From Sporomusa malonica (GTDB lineage Bacteria > Bacillota > Negativicutes > Sporomusales > Sporomusaceae): a DNA stretch of 64,000 nt. Both the position numbers and the translations under genes were made by a program. Of the stretch, positions 16,931-25,312 are shown one piece after another (the stretch's first letter is position 1; the number at the start of each line of letters is the position of its first letter). The stretch lies in the NCBI RefSeq assembly GCF_900176355.1, contig NZ_FWXI01000001.1, positions 310,001 through 374,000 of the forward strand. The letters are read 5' to 3'. The notes under the pieces are model-generated. The model did no database searches, was not told where the DNA came from, and saw only the letters and a list, made by a program, of their open reading frames with translations.

Positions 16931-17673
16931 AAGAAAAAGGCCCGGGAGTTTGGTATATTTATGGTATATTAATTTTTCTAGCCCTGTGGCAGGTTATTTC
17001 CAGCTGGGTCCAGCTGCCGATTATTCCGCCTCCTGGGAAGGTAATGGAAAACTTAATAGCCATCTTTATGTCTCAAATCGCTATTCATGGTTTTTACAGT
17101 TTGTGGCGCATTATTGCTGGGGTTTTTCTGGCAGTGGTTGTTGGTATTCCGCTCGGCCTCTGCATGGGTTACTTTCCAGGTTGGGACAGGCTGTTATCCC
17201 CAATCGTTTATCTGACTTACCCAATTCCTAAAATTGCTCTTTTACCTGTGATGATGCTGCTTTTTGGTTTGGGAGAGCTGTCAAAGATACTGATGATATT
17301 CCTGATTGTTGTTTTTCAAGTCATCATTGCCGTACGGGATGGGGTTAAGGGGATTCCCAAGGAAACCTATTACCCCTTATACTCGCTGGGGGCCGGTTTC
17401 TTGGACGTATTTAGGGAAATCCTTATTCCGGGCTCGATGCCGAAGTTCTTAACATCGCTGCGGGTGGCTATGGCCACGGCTGTATCTGTACTGTTCTTTA
17501 CCGAAACCTTTGGGACAAAATACGGCATGGGGTTTTTTATCATGGACGCATGGATGCGGGTGAACTATCTGGAGATGTATTCTGGTATTGTGGTTTTAAG
17601 TAATATAGGGCTGATCTTATTTGGCGCCATTGATTATCTCGAACGAAAAAAATGTAGCTGGCAGTATAAATGA
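16927..17673 (+). CDS. ABC transporter permease (NitT/TauT type)
   Basis: A 248-residue inner-membrane protein with about six membrane segments and the EAA-like coupling loop YYPLYSLGAGFLDVFREILIPGSMP. The GTG at 16927 overlaps the TGA of the ATPase gene, with GAGGATTGG upstream; an earlier ATG inside the ATPase gene is not supported. It completes the importer. A hairpin follows at 17740. Confidence 0.93.
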   Translation: MKEKGPGVWYIYGILIFLALWQVISSWVQLPIIPPPGKVMENLIAIFMSQIAIHGFYSLWRIIAGVFLAVVVGIPLGLCMGYFPGWDRLLSPIVYLTYPIPKIALLPVMMLLFGLGELSKILMIFLIVVFQVIIAVRDGVKGIPKETYYPLYSLGAGFLDVFREILIPGSMPKFLTSLRVAMATAVSVLFFTETFGTKYGMGFFIMDAWMRVNYLEMYSGIVVLSNIGLILFGAIDYLERKKCSWQYK

Positions 17674-17739
17674 CATGAAAATCGGGTCAAACTCTCATAT
17701 TTGAATTGCCTTTGGTGAAAAATTGATCATCTGAAAAAC

Positions 17740-17780
17740 AGAAAGACTGAGTAATCTTCGACTACTCAGTCTTTCTGCAA
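17740..17780 (+). terminator. Hairpin after ABC importer operon
   Basis: AGAAAGACTGAGTA (17740-17753) pairs with TACTCAGTCTTTCT (17763-17776). The U-tract is weak. Confidence 0.65.
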
Positions 17781-17813
17781 GTTCAATAAAGCGAAATGGG
17801 GAGTCGAGACAAA

Positions 17814-18236
17814 ATGTTCAATGCCTATTTGTTTGCCGGCGTAGCAATGCTGTTTTGGGCTATTGCTCCGATCTTTGGGAAATTAGGGTTAAATGGTATA
17901 CAACCGCTAGCTGCACTGACTATTCGCAGCCTAGTGATTAGTGCAATTCTATTAATAGCAGTGACTGCAGCAGGGCAATGGGGAAGTGTCACATCAGTAA
18001 CCACAAAAAACGCTGTATACATTGCGCTTGAAGGCATCTGTGCAGCGCTATTAGGACAACTGGCATATTATTACGCATTAAAGTTTGGGGAAGTAGGTCG
18101 TGTATCACCGATCGTAGCAGCATTCCCCCTAGTTGCCCTGTTATTCGCGATCCTATTTTTGGGAGAAAAGCTGACATTGTACAAAGTTGTTGCAGCCCTT
18201 CTCATTGTTGCAGGAATAGCTCTGCTAAAATACTAG
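17814..18236 (+). CDS. Half-size EamA/DMT transporter
   Basis: A 140-residue membrane protein with four to five helices and one EamA domain. It ends in the typical AFPLVALLFAILFLGEKLTL motif followed by a last helix, VVAALLIVAGIALLKY. Classical DMT transporters carry two such repeats, so this one should work as a dimer like other single-domain members. The start at 17814 has GGGGAG upstream. Substrate unknown. Confidence 0.85.
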   Translation: MFNAYLFAGVAMLFWAIAPIFGKLGLNGIQPLAALTIRSLVISAILLIAVTAAGQWGSVTSVTTKNAVYIALEGICAALLGQLAYYYALKFGEVGRVSPIVAAFPLVALLFAILFLGEKLTLYKVVAALLIVAGIALLKY

Positions 18237-18351
18237 ATAGGCCGGAAGTTTTGCCAATATCAAGAAATTCAGGGCTCGACATTAACAGGATTATTCTCAG
18301 ATAACGGCGAATCTTCTGGCAAGTAGGAAACCATGTTTAGGAGTGACATTA

Positions 18352-18804
18352 ATGACTTTGAACCCCAAAAATTGGTCTCTGCCAGATATTCCAATGCTAA
18401 AATCGTTTGGACAGCAGTTAACTGAGTTCAATCAGGCTTATACTGCAAAAAATATCTTCAATCAACTTGTTGAGCGTGTCCAAGATTTTGAAGCAAAGCT
18501 TGATCAAGAGCATGAGGTCGGTATGCGCCTCGTGAGTTTTGGCAAGTCAACTGAATTCAGTGTAGCTCGTATCGGTTATATGGACCCAAGCCTAATTTGG
18601 TTTCAGGGGACTTTGTCTGATGGATCTGATGTTGAACTTGTTCAGCATGTTAATCAAATTAGTTTTATGCTGATTAAAATTAAGCGCGAGTCGCCTCAGG
18701 AGCCTCGCTGTCCAATTGGCTTTTGTTCAAATCTGCCATTACAAGAGACACCGGATTCGGAGCTTGATGAGCCTATCAAGGTGCAGCCCATGGCAAAAGG
18801 CTAG
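18352..18804 (+). CDS. DUF6173-like hypothetical protein
   Basis: A 150-residue soluble protein. The central part, EHEVGMRLVSFGKSTEFSV followed by GYMDPSLIWFQGTLSDGS and VQHVNQISFMLI, resembles the uncharacterised family DUF6173; I recall the family from memory, so the name is tentative. The C-terminal tail contains two cysteines and is acidic. ATG at 18352 is preferred to a GTG at 18343 because TAGGAG at 18338 overlaps the latter. Function unknown. Confidence 0.65.
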   Translation: MTLNPKNWSLPDIPMLKSFGQQLTEFNQAYTAKNIFNQLVERVQDFEAKLDQEHEVGMRLVSFGKSTEFSVARIGYMDPSLIWFQGTLSDGSDVELVQHVNQISFMLIKIKRESPQEPRCPIGFCSNLPLQETPDSELDEPIKVQPMAKG

Positions 18805-18850
18805 TTATCCGATTGTGGCTAAAAAGTTATGTTAGCAGGAGGTTTGCACA

Positions 18851-19426
18851 ATGACTAAAATATTGGCGCTGATAGGAAGCCCCAGAGCTAATGGTACAAA
18901 CAGTCAGGTTGTAGATGAAATACTTCGAGGGGCGGCTTCGTGTGGGAACGTAGAAGTTCATAAAATTTTACTGCACCAACTCAAGATCGTACCCTGCCAG
19001 TCCTGTAACAGGTGCTTTAAAACCGGACGCTGCCATTTGCATGATGACATGGAGCTTATTTATGAAAGAATACTAGATATGGATGCATTTATTTTGGCTG
19101 CACCTATTTATTTTAACGGCATAAGCGGCCAGGCAAAACTGGCGATAGACCGCTGCCAACCTTTCTGGTCGGCAAAGTATGTCATGAAAACAGATGTGTT
19201 TGCCGGCAGGAAACGACCAGGCCTTTTTATAGCAACTGGTGGACAGCCACTTTATGACGGGCAGTTTATCGGTTCGCTGCATGTAGCGAAGCTGCTTTTC
19301 AAGATGATCGGTGTGAAGATGATTGGTGACCTTACTTTGCCTGACCTTGACGCAAGACCGTTAGCAGCGCGTCCTGACGACTTGGCGCAGGCCTTTGAAT
19401 TTGGCCAGAAGTTAATGAGAGAGTGA
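18851..19426 (+). CDS. NAD(P)H-dependent FMN reductase / flavodoxin-family protein
   Basis: A 191-residue flavoprotein. The phosphate-binding loop GSPRANGTNSQVVDEIL is at the N-terminus. A cysteine cluster, CQSCNRCFKTGRCHLHDDM, is the form seen in iron-sulfur flavoprotein (Isf)-like members, where compact cysteines bind a [4Fe-4S] cluster. AAPIYFNGISGQAKLAIDR is the FMN-edge motif. The GCAGGAGG before the ATG supports the start. Likely an electron-transfer or reductase protein; partner unknown. Confidence 0.88.
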   Translation: MTKILALIGSPRANGTNSQVVDEILRGAASCGNVEVHKILLHQLKIVPCQSCNRCFKTGRCHLHDDMELIYERILDMDAFILAAPIYFNGISGQAKLAIDRCQPFWSAKYVMKTDVFAGRKRPGLFIATGGQPLYDGQFIGSLHVAKLLFKMIGVKMIGDLTLPDLDARPLAARPDDLAQAFEFGQKLMRE

Positions 19427-19444
19427 TTGCTGAATAGCTGTAAA

Positions 19445-19495
19445 AAATGACGACCTTTCGCACAGGTGCTGTGTGAAAGGTCGTCATTTCTTTAT
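19445..19495. terminator. Strong bidirectional terminator
   Basis: A 20-bp stem (19445-19464 with 19470-19489, one G-U pair) around GGTGC, with A-rich and T-rich flanks. Lies between convergent genes. Confidence 0.88.
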
Positions 19496-19543
19496 CTGCC
19501 AAATAAGCTGAGTGTTAAAAATGCCGTTATAAGAATAATTGCG

Positions 19544-20551
19544 CTAGATCGTCTCACTAACAATGGCAGACCAGTTCTTTCCTTTATATGCATTGTAACC
19601 ACGTGTGCGGGCATAGCCATAAATTTTAGTATTGCCGCGAGCATCTTTTTCTATGGTGTATCCGTAAGTTTCACCACTCATAGCGCACTGCGATGCCTTA
19701 AGGGAACTTAAGTTATCCACTAAAATACCTTTTCGGCTGGGGCAGGCAATAACATAGCCGTCCTTATTAATGATCGCTATGTCTCCCTTATTGCCGATGC
19801 GCGCTGAATCCAGAATGTCGTAAATATATTCCCAATTAAAGCGGGAAGAAAAATAGCCTACAATCTGCCCGGCATCACTGCGGATCGGACAAGAATACGC
19901 AACAGTATGGCGATTTTCAACAGAAGAAAAATACAGATCTGTGACAGATATGGCATTTGCTGCCTTAACTTCCTGAAACCAGCCACGATCAGACATGTTT
20001 TTGCCAATAAGCTCGCGGTGTACACCGGCTGCTACGATTACACCTTCAGTATCAAATACATATAGATCAAAGTAGACTTCATAAATATCAACAAGTGTTT
20101 TTAGCAGGTTGTTAGCCTGCTCAATACGATCAGCGGCGGTAGAGCATAAGGCATTTTTTACTTGAGTAAAACCTGCCCAGGCCTGGGCATCACAATTGCG
20201 CTCAAAAAGGTTGCGGTCAATTTTGTCTATTGTATCATAAGCTACGTCAGCTGTTCGTGCGGCCATAACTTCATTGGCCTTTGATTGAATATTTTCGATG
20301 ATTTTGGTGCTTTCTTTTGTTGTAGTGAAGCTGCGGGTAGCTAACTTTTTAATTTCTTCTGCTACAACGCTGAATCCCCGACCAGCTTCTCCGGCCCTTG
20401 CCGCTTCAATGGCTGAGTTTAAAGAGAGAAGGTTGGTTTGTTGTGCAATTTGCTGGATAGTGTTTATAACTTTGCTCATTTCATTGTTCGCATATTTAAG
20501 GTCACTTAGTAGGACTGATGCATCAATGATCTTATTGTTTTCGCTAGACAT
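19544..20551 (-). CDS. Soluble chemoreceptor with inverted order: signalling tip first, Cache-like sensor last
   Basis: A 335-residue protein with no membrane segment. Residues about 15-100 are the methyl-accepting signalling core, with the tip [19 protein letters not shown] and [13 protein letters not shown]. Residues about 140-335 form a Cache/PDC-like sensor ([30 protein letters not shown]-like [37 protein letters not shown]). Normal receptors have the sensor first and outside the cell, so this order is unusual and implies cytoplasmic sensing. The signalling hairpin also looks short. GAGGAGG precedes the ATG at 20551. No che genes are adjacent. Confidence 0.85.
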   Translation of the reverse strand: MSSENNKIIDASVLLSDLKYANNEMSKVINTIQQIAQQTNLLSLNSAIEAARAGEAGRGFSVVAEEIKKLATRSFTTTKESTKIIENIQSKANEVMAARTADVAYDTIDKIDRNLFERNCDAQAWAGFTQVKNALCSTAADRIEQANNLLKTLVDIYEVYFDLYVFDTEGVIVAAGVHRELIGKNMSDRGWFQEVKAANAISVTDLYFSSVENRHTVAYSCPIRSDAGQIVGYFSSRFNWEYIYDILDSARIGNKGDIAIINKDGYVIACPSRKGILVDNLSSLKASQCAMSGETYGYTIEKDARGNTKIYGYARTRGYNAYKGKNWSAIVSETI

Positions 20552-20692
20552 TTTTCCTCCTCATAAAACGCAAAAAAGGCATTCTGAATAACAGAAGGCC
20601 TCTTTGCCATACACAGATTCATTATAATAGGAATTTAGTATACTGGTCAAGCACTATAAATAATATTGTCTTAAAGGGAGTGACAATTGTAA

Positions 20693-20735
20693 TTTTAATC
20701 ATAAGTTTGCCGTTTCGGCAAGCTTATGATTAAAA
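20693..20735. repeat. Long perfect-like hairpin of unknown role
   Basis: TTTTAATCATAAGTTTGCCG and CGGCAAGCTTATGATTAAAA form a 20-bp stem with a single G-T pair and a 3-nt loop. It lies upstream of the inverted-order receptor gene and of the recombinase remnant, where no transcript is expected to end. No U-tract follows on either strand. Confidence 0.7.
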
Positions 20736-20794
20736 ACGCATTGACAATTTGATTATGTTAAAGTGTTTTACCAAGGATGATATCATAAGACATA

Positions 20795-20914
20795 ATGACT
20801 CAAGTTGAATGCTTTTATCAACATTTTGCTTTGATAGAAAAGATATCGGTTTATGATGGGGGCAGATTAATTGTAAGTTTGCTTGATGGTACTGATATAG
20901 AGTGCGTAATTTAA
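20795..20914 (+). pseudogene. Serine-recombinase C-terminal remnant, copy A
   Basis: A 39-codon frame from ATG 20795 ends in FALIEKISVYDGGRLIVSLL followed by DGTDIECVI and a stop. This resembles the end of large serine site-specific recombinases. A second related fragment ends at 24648. No ribosome-binding site lies at a proper distance, and the catalytic part is missing, so it is treated as a remnant. Confidence 0.5.
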
Positions 20915-21157
20915 TAAAGGTAGAAAAAATCTGGTTGGGTGAAATCAGTCACCGTAACCGGATTGTGGCTTAGTGTGCGGTTATACTGTTCAATAACTTC
21001 CCCTGGCCTAGGGTAATGTATTTATTCATGAAGAATAGATGAATAATATTAACCATAACATTGAATAACATGAACTTTACTAAATTGTAATCTTTTTTTA
21101 TAATGATAATAAGTAAAGACACAATTTTATATCAAATTATGAGAAGGAGGTGCTACT

Positions 21158-22024
21158 ATGGCACAGAAAAAAACTATTTTAGATTTGTGCAAGATGAAAG
21201 CGACTGGCGAAAAAGCGGTATGGGTGACGGCTTATGACTGTTGTTTCGCAGCCTATGCAGAAAAAGCAGGTATGGACATGATCCTGGTTGGTGATTCAAT
21301 GGGAATGGTCGTATATGGATATCAGGGAACCATTCCAGTAACGATGGATATGTGTATTAATCATTGTCAAGCTGTACGACGCGGTGCACCGAATACGTAT
21401 ATAATCGGCGATATGCCTTTTGGTTCATACCATGAGAGCGTAGGAGACGCAGTACACAATGCTATTCGTTTTGCAAAAGAAGCGGATGTTGACGCTATTA
21501 AATTGGAAGGCGGCGTTGCTGTAGCGGACGTAATAAAAGCGATTGCTCAAGCAGGTATCGTTGTTTTCGGTCACATTGGTTTAACACCTCAAAGTTCAGC
21601 TGCTATGGGCGGCTTCAGAGCGCAGGGGCGTACCGCTGACAGTGCACGGGGCGTTATTGAGGATGCTATCGCTGTTTATGAAGCAGGTGCACGTGCTGTA
21701 TTGGTGGAAGGTGTTCCAGAAGAAGTATGTACCATCATTCATAAGACTCTTCCCATCCCGGTATATGGTATTGGTGCAGGTTCCGACACAGACGGACAAG
21801 TATTGGTTGTTGGCGATGCTTTAGGTATGTTTGAAGCTTTCAAGCCTAAGTTTGCAAAGAGATATGCGGATATAGCAAGTGTTGCAACAAAAGCTTTTGC
21901 CCAATTTATTAAAGAAACAAAAGAAGGATCATTTCCTGCATCTGAACATAAATACAGTATTTCAGGAGATTCTGCAGAGTTCAAAACATTATTTAAGGAA
22001 ATGGAAGCCAAATTCAAAGGATAA
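21158..22024 (+). CDS. panB: 3-methyl-2-oxobutanoate hydroxymethyltransferase
   Basis: A 288-residue PanB, which adds a hydroxymethyl group from methylene-tetrahydrofolate to 2-ketoisovalerate in pantothenate synthesis. Family motifs are VTAYDCCFAAYAEKAG, ILVGDSMGMVVYGY, DMPFGSYH, the catalytic-Glu segment VLVEGVPEE and YGIGAGSDTDGQVLV, with FKPKFAKRYADI near the end. AGAAGGAGGT precedes the ATG. It is not next to panC or panD; the neighbours are a LysR gene, ridA and phzF. It might therefore serve a specialised rather than housekeeping role. Confidence 0.93.
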   Translation: MAQKKTILDLCKMKATGEKAVWVTAYDCCFAAYAEKAGMDMILVGDSMGMVVYGYQGTIPVTMDMCINHCQAVRRGAPNTYIIGDMPFGSYHESVGDAVHNAIRFAKEADVDAIKLEGGVAVADVIKAIAQAGIVVFGHIGLTPQSSAAMGGFRAQGRTADSARGVIEDAIAVYEAGARAVLVEGVPEEVCTIIHKTLPIPVYGIGAGSDTDGQVLVVGDALGMFEAFKPKFAKRYADIASVATKAFAQFIKETKEGSFPASEHKYSISGDSAEFKTLFKEMEAKFKG

Positions 22025-22099
22025 AATTCACGCATATACGTTAAACGTCGTCGTTTTTTTAAGAAACAAAAATTTTGTTTACTTGTGTACTCATTAGTG

Positions 22100-22990
22100 T
22101 TACACGTTTATTATTTTATTATCTTCCAGGTATTTTAAAATATAATTTTGAAGCCTTGAGGCAGCAGGAGATAAAAGTTGCTTGTTTATTGAAGCTAGGC
22201 CGAGTATCCGGTATTCTTCCGGCTTAAAGATGTAGGCATCCACATTACTAATATGCAAATGTTTGATTGCCAGTTCCGGCATAATACTAATTCCAAATCC
22301 GCTTTCTACCATCGCAATAAGGGATTGGTCGTCTACGATATGGAATTGAGTAGTTACTGTTAGACCATGTTTGTTTATAAACTCTTTGGTTTCAGTATCA
22401 TAACCTTCACGTTGGCGGACGATGTTTTGATTTTCCATATCTTTGCTGGTGATGTAGCCGGAATGTAGCGATTGAAATCCCTTTGGCACGATGCACAGCA
22501 ACTGGTCTTTGTAGACGGGAGTTACCTGGAGAGAATCGGCGTGGGATATGGAAATAAACCCGATATCTACGGTGTTGGAGTGCAGCCAGGAGACAACATC
22601 ATCATAACCGCCTTGAAATATATTAAGTTCGATCCTGGGATAGAGTTTTGAAAAAGAACGGATGATATCAGGAAGCCAACTCACGCAAACGCTGTTAATG
22701 GTGCCGATTCTTACAGTGCCTTTTTCCAGTCCATTTAATTGAGCTACTCGTTGATTGAGGTTTTCAACATCACTAAGAATTGTGCGAATATAAGGAAGCA
22801 GTTCTTCACCGCTGTTTGTCAAGTGGGCTCCGGTTTTACCTCGGATAAATAGGGGAAAGCCAATCGTGTTTTCCAACTTAGAGATCGAGTGGCTGATTGC
22901 CGATGGTGAGAGCTTTAATATCTCTGATGCGCGTAAAAAACTTTGGTGTTTAACGACAGCTTCAAAAATTTCATAATTTATTAATGACAT
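22100..22990 (-). CDS. LysR-family transcriptional regulator
   Basis: A 296-residue LysR protein: HTH with FLRASEILKLSPSAISHSIS near the N-terminus, then a substrate-binding domain (VRIGTINSVCVSWLPDIIRS). AAAAGGAGAG precedes the ATG. It is convergent with panB and divergent from the ridA-phzF pair, which is its likely target. Confidence 0.93.
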   Translation of the reverse strand: MSLINYEIFEAVVKHQSFLRASEILKLSPSAISHSISKLENTIGFPLFIRGKTGAHLTNSGEELLPYIRTILSDVENLNQRVAQLNGLEKGTVRIGTINSVCVSWLPDIIRSFSKLYPRIELNIFQGGYDDVVSWLHSNTVDIGFISISHADSLQVTPVYKDQLLCIVPKGFQSLHSGYITSKDMENQNIVRQREGYDTETKEFINKHGLTVTTQFHIVDDQSLIAMVESGFGISIMPELAIKHLHISNVDAYIFKPEEYRILGLASINKQLLSPAASRLQNYILKYLEDNKIINV

Positions 22991-23152
22991 AGTACTCTCC
23001 TTTTTACAGGTGAATCTCTTTCACTATAAAGGTCATAACAATTTATTTTATAGAAATATAGTATACTAAAATTAGCAAAAAAAACAATGGACTTTTACTC
23101 AAGTTACGTACAAAAGTGGCTCTATAGTCACAAATAGAAATAAGAGAGGAAG

Positions 23153-23536
23153 ATGAAAATGAAAAAAAATCAAATTCACACAGACAAAGCGGGTAAAGCC
23201 GTAGGACCTTATTCACAAGCGATTGAGTACAATGGTATCATATATGTTTCTGGAGTTACTGCCATTGATCCTCAGACAGGCGTTCCATCTGGTACAGTTG
23301 AGGAGCAAGCAGAAAAGATTCTGACCATCATTGAGGCGATTCTTGAAGCAGCGGGTAGTTCTATGGATAACGTACTTAAGGCAACAATATTCCTCGACGA
23401 TGTGAATGATTTTGCAAAAGTAAATGCAGTTTACGGGAAACATTTTAGAGAACCATATCCAGCACGCATCTGCGTGCAGGCAGCAAAAATACCATTCGGT
23501 GCATTGGTTGAAATAGATGCCGTTGCACATAAATAG
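23153..23536 (+). CDS. RidA-family protein
   Basis: A 127-residue member of the RidA/YjgF/UK114 family, which hydrolyses reactive enamines and imines released by PLP enzymes. Motifs: AVGPYSQAIEYNGIIYVSG and the catalytic arginine region PYPARICVQAAKIPFGALVEID. Start may be 23153 or 23159; both have AGAGGAAG upstream. It is followed after 16 nt by the PhzF gene, suggesting an operon for amine or amino-acid derivative metabolism. Confidence 0.92.
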   Translation: MKMKKNQIHTDKAGKAVGPYSQAIEYNGIIYVSGVTAIDPQTGVPSGTVEEQAEKILTIIEAILEAAGSSMDNVLKATIFLDDVNDFAKVNAVYGKHFREPYPARICVQAAKIPFGALVEIDAVAHK

Positions 23537-23552
23537 CTAAGGGGGAAGAGAT

Positions 23553-24350
23553 ATGCTGAAATATTATGTAGCCGATGCATTTGCGGATAATATTTTCGAA
23601 GGAAATCCAGCGGGAGTATGCGTAATGGATGAATGGATTCCTATAGAAAAGATGGAGAAAATAGCAATAGAAAACAACCTGTCAGAAACAGCTTTTGCTG
23701 TAAAGGAAGGAGATACATATGGATTAAGATGGTTTACTCCTGGTGGAGAGATAGACCTTTGCGGTCATGCAACCCTTGCAACGGCTTATATTTTATTTAG
23801 GTTCGTCGAAACTGATACCAATGTACTCCATTTCAATACCCAAAAAATGAATCATCATTTGCTGGTTACCAAGAAGGATGATTTATATGAAATGGATTTT
23901 CCAACCATCATACCTGAAAAGTATCACTTGACCGATCTGATGGTTGATGCATTAGGTGCGGTTCCAATAGAGGTACTTAAGACTAGTAGGGATTTAATAT
24001 TTATCTTTGATTCTGAGGATACTGTGAAGAATCTAACTCCAGATTTCTCAAAGATAAGGCAATTTCCAGAAGGTTTATCTGTGTATATAACCGCAAAAAG
24101 TGAGGAATTTGATTTTGTTGCTAGAGCATTTTGGCCAAAGCTAAATATTGATGAGGACCCTGTGTGTGGTACAATGTACTGTTCTCTTATTCCGTACTGG
24201 AGAGAAAGAAATGGACTTGATAAAATGGTCGCGAGACAGGTATCTAAGCGTGGTGGCACGGTTTACTGTGAGTTCTGTGGCGAAAGAGTGAAACTCAGTG
24301 GTAGAGCAGCTCTTTATGCCATTGGAAATATCTGTGTTGATGAAAAATAG
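23553..24350 (+). CDS. PhzF-family isomerase/epimerase
   Basis: A 265-residue PhzF fold protein. FADNIFEGNPAGVCV is the N-terminal signature, the catalytic glutamate lies in NLSETAFAV, and LRWFTPGGEIDLCGHATLAT is the family's most conserved block; a second lobe has DEDPVCGTMYCSLIPYW. Slightly shorter than typical 280-300 residues but complete. PhzF-like enzymes act on small acids or amino-acid derivatives; the substrate is unknown. AAGGGGGAAGAG precedes the ATG. Confidence 0.9.
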   Translation: MLKYYVADAFADNIFEGNPAGVCVMDEWIPIEKMEKIAIENNLSETAFAVKEGDTYGLRWFTPGGEIDLCGHATLATAYILFRFVETDTNVLHFNTQKMNHHLLVTKKDDLYEMDFPTIIPEKYHLTDLMVDALGAVPIEVLKTSRDLIFIFDSEDTVKNLTPDFSKIRQFPEGLSVYITAKSEEFDFVARAFWPKLNIDEDPVCGTMYCSLIPYWRERNGLDKMVARQVSKRGGTVYCEFCGERVKLSGRAALYAIGNICVDEK

Positions 24351-24561
24351 ATAATCGTAAATTTCTTTGAGAACGCGCATTCTGGCAATTTAAAAATGTC
24401 TAAAATGTAATACTGTAATGAATTTTAGCTGCGTACGTTACACTATCCGGAAGCGTTATCACTGTATGCTCAAAGGTAGCTAACCAGGCGGGAGCATATA
24501 GAGGAATTTTCGCCGGAAGTATGGTTATCATAATTTTTCTCATTCGCGATTATCGTACTAG

Positions 24562-24648
24562 CTCTCAGTATTTAACGAAGTATTAGATAGCGAGCGATTG
24601 ATTGTGAGTTTGCTCGATGGTACAGATATCAAATGTAAAATTGAATAG
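24562..24648 (+). pseudogene. Serine-recombinase C-terminal remnant, copy B
   Basis: An open frame after a stop at 24559-24561 reads LSVFNEVLDSERLIVSLLDG then TDIKCKIE and stop. RLIVSLLDGTDI is identical to copy A at 20795-20914, and the DNA is also similar (AGTTTGCTYGATGGTACWGATAT). No start or upstream catalytic domain exists. Confidence 0.5.
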
Positions 24649-24657
24649 TGATAAGCG

Positions 24658-24702
24658 AAGAGCAGATTGAGGTGACACCTTTATCGGCTCTTTTTATTAT
24701 CC
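24658..24702 (+). terminator. Branched terminator-like structure
   Basis: AAGAGC (24658-24663) pairs with GCTCTT (24687-24692), enclosing an AGGTGACACCT palindrome, followed by TTTATTATCC. Confidence 0.55.
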
Positions 24703-24846
24703 TGTGTCAATGTTCCTTAAAGTGAAGTGGATAAGGGGACAGATAAAATGCTTGATTGAATAGAAATAATTACTTGAAAAATACTGGAAAATTAATTATA
24801 ATTAATAAAATTAAATATAAAACATTGCAAAGGAAGGAAGAGTGGT

Positions 24847-25305
24847 ATGAATACTAATGATTTGAAAGTAATACAGCGGCTTATGGAACAAGCTCGAGCA
24901 ACATGGGCAGAGCTAGGAACACTGCTTGGGCTATCGGCTCCTGCCGCCGCTGACAGGGTCCGTAAGTTGGAAGAGTTAGGAGTAATTAAAGGTTATGCCG
25001 CTTTAATAGACCCAGATGCAATCGGCTGTGGCTTAGCCGCTTTAATATCGGTAACTTTAGACCGACCTGAACAGAAGTTAGAGTTTTTGGAGACGGTTAA
25101 TCGGTTGGCAGAAATACAGGAGTGTCATCATATCGCTGGTGCGGAGGACTATGTTCTGAAAGTACGGTGCGCAAGTACTCGCGACCTTGAACGATTAATC
25201 ACGGAAGAGATAAAGTCTTTGCCAGGTACTCGAACTCGAACAACCGTAATTTTATCTACTGTTAAGGAGACTCCGATATTACCACTAAAAATCGAGAGAA
25301 GGTAG
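24847..25305 (+). CDS. Lrp/AsnC-family transcriptional regulator
   Basis: A 152-residue feast/famine regulator: N-terminal HTH (TWAELGTLLGLSAPAAADRVRKLEELGVIKGYAA) and C-terminal RAM ligand domain (ECHHIAGAEDYVLKVRC). AAAGGAAGGAAG precedes the ATG. The LysE exporter gene starts 8 nt after its stop, the common Lrp-LysE pair, so it probably controls amino-acid export in response to an amino acid. Confidence 0.93.
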   Translation: MNTNDLKVIQRLMEQARATWAELGTLLGLSAPAAADRVRKLEELGVIKGYAALIDPDAIGCGLAALISVTLDRPEQKLEFLETVNRLAEIQECHHIAGAEDYVLKVRCASTRDLERLITEEIKSLPGTRTRTTVILSTVKETPILPLKIERR

Positions 25306-25312
25306 ATATACT

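Larger units (their letters stand above)
24351..24846. other. Long intergenic stretch with remnants
   Basis: Holds recombinase remnant B (24562-24648), the terminator at 24658, and a short promoter region of the Lrp gene. The first 200 bp have no supported gene. Confidence 0.5.
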
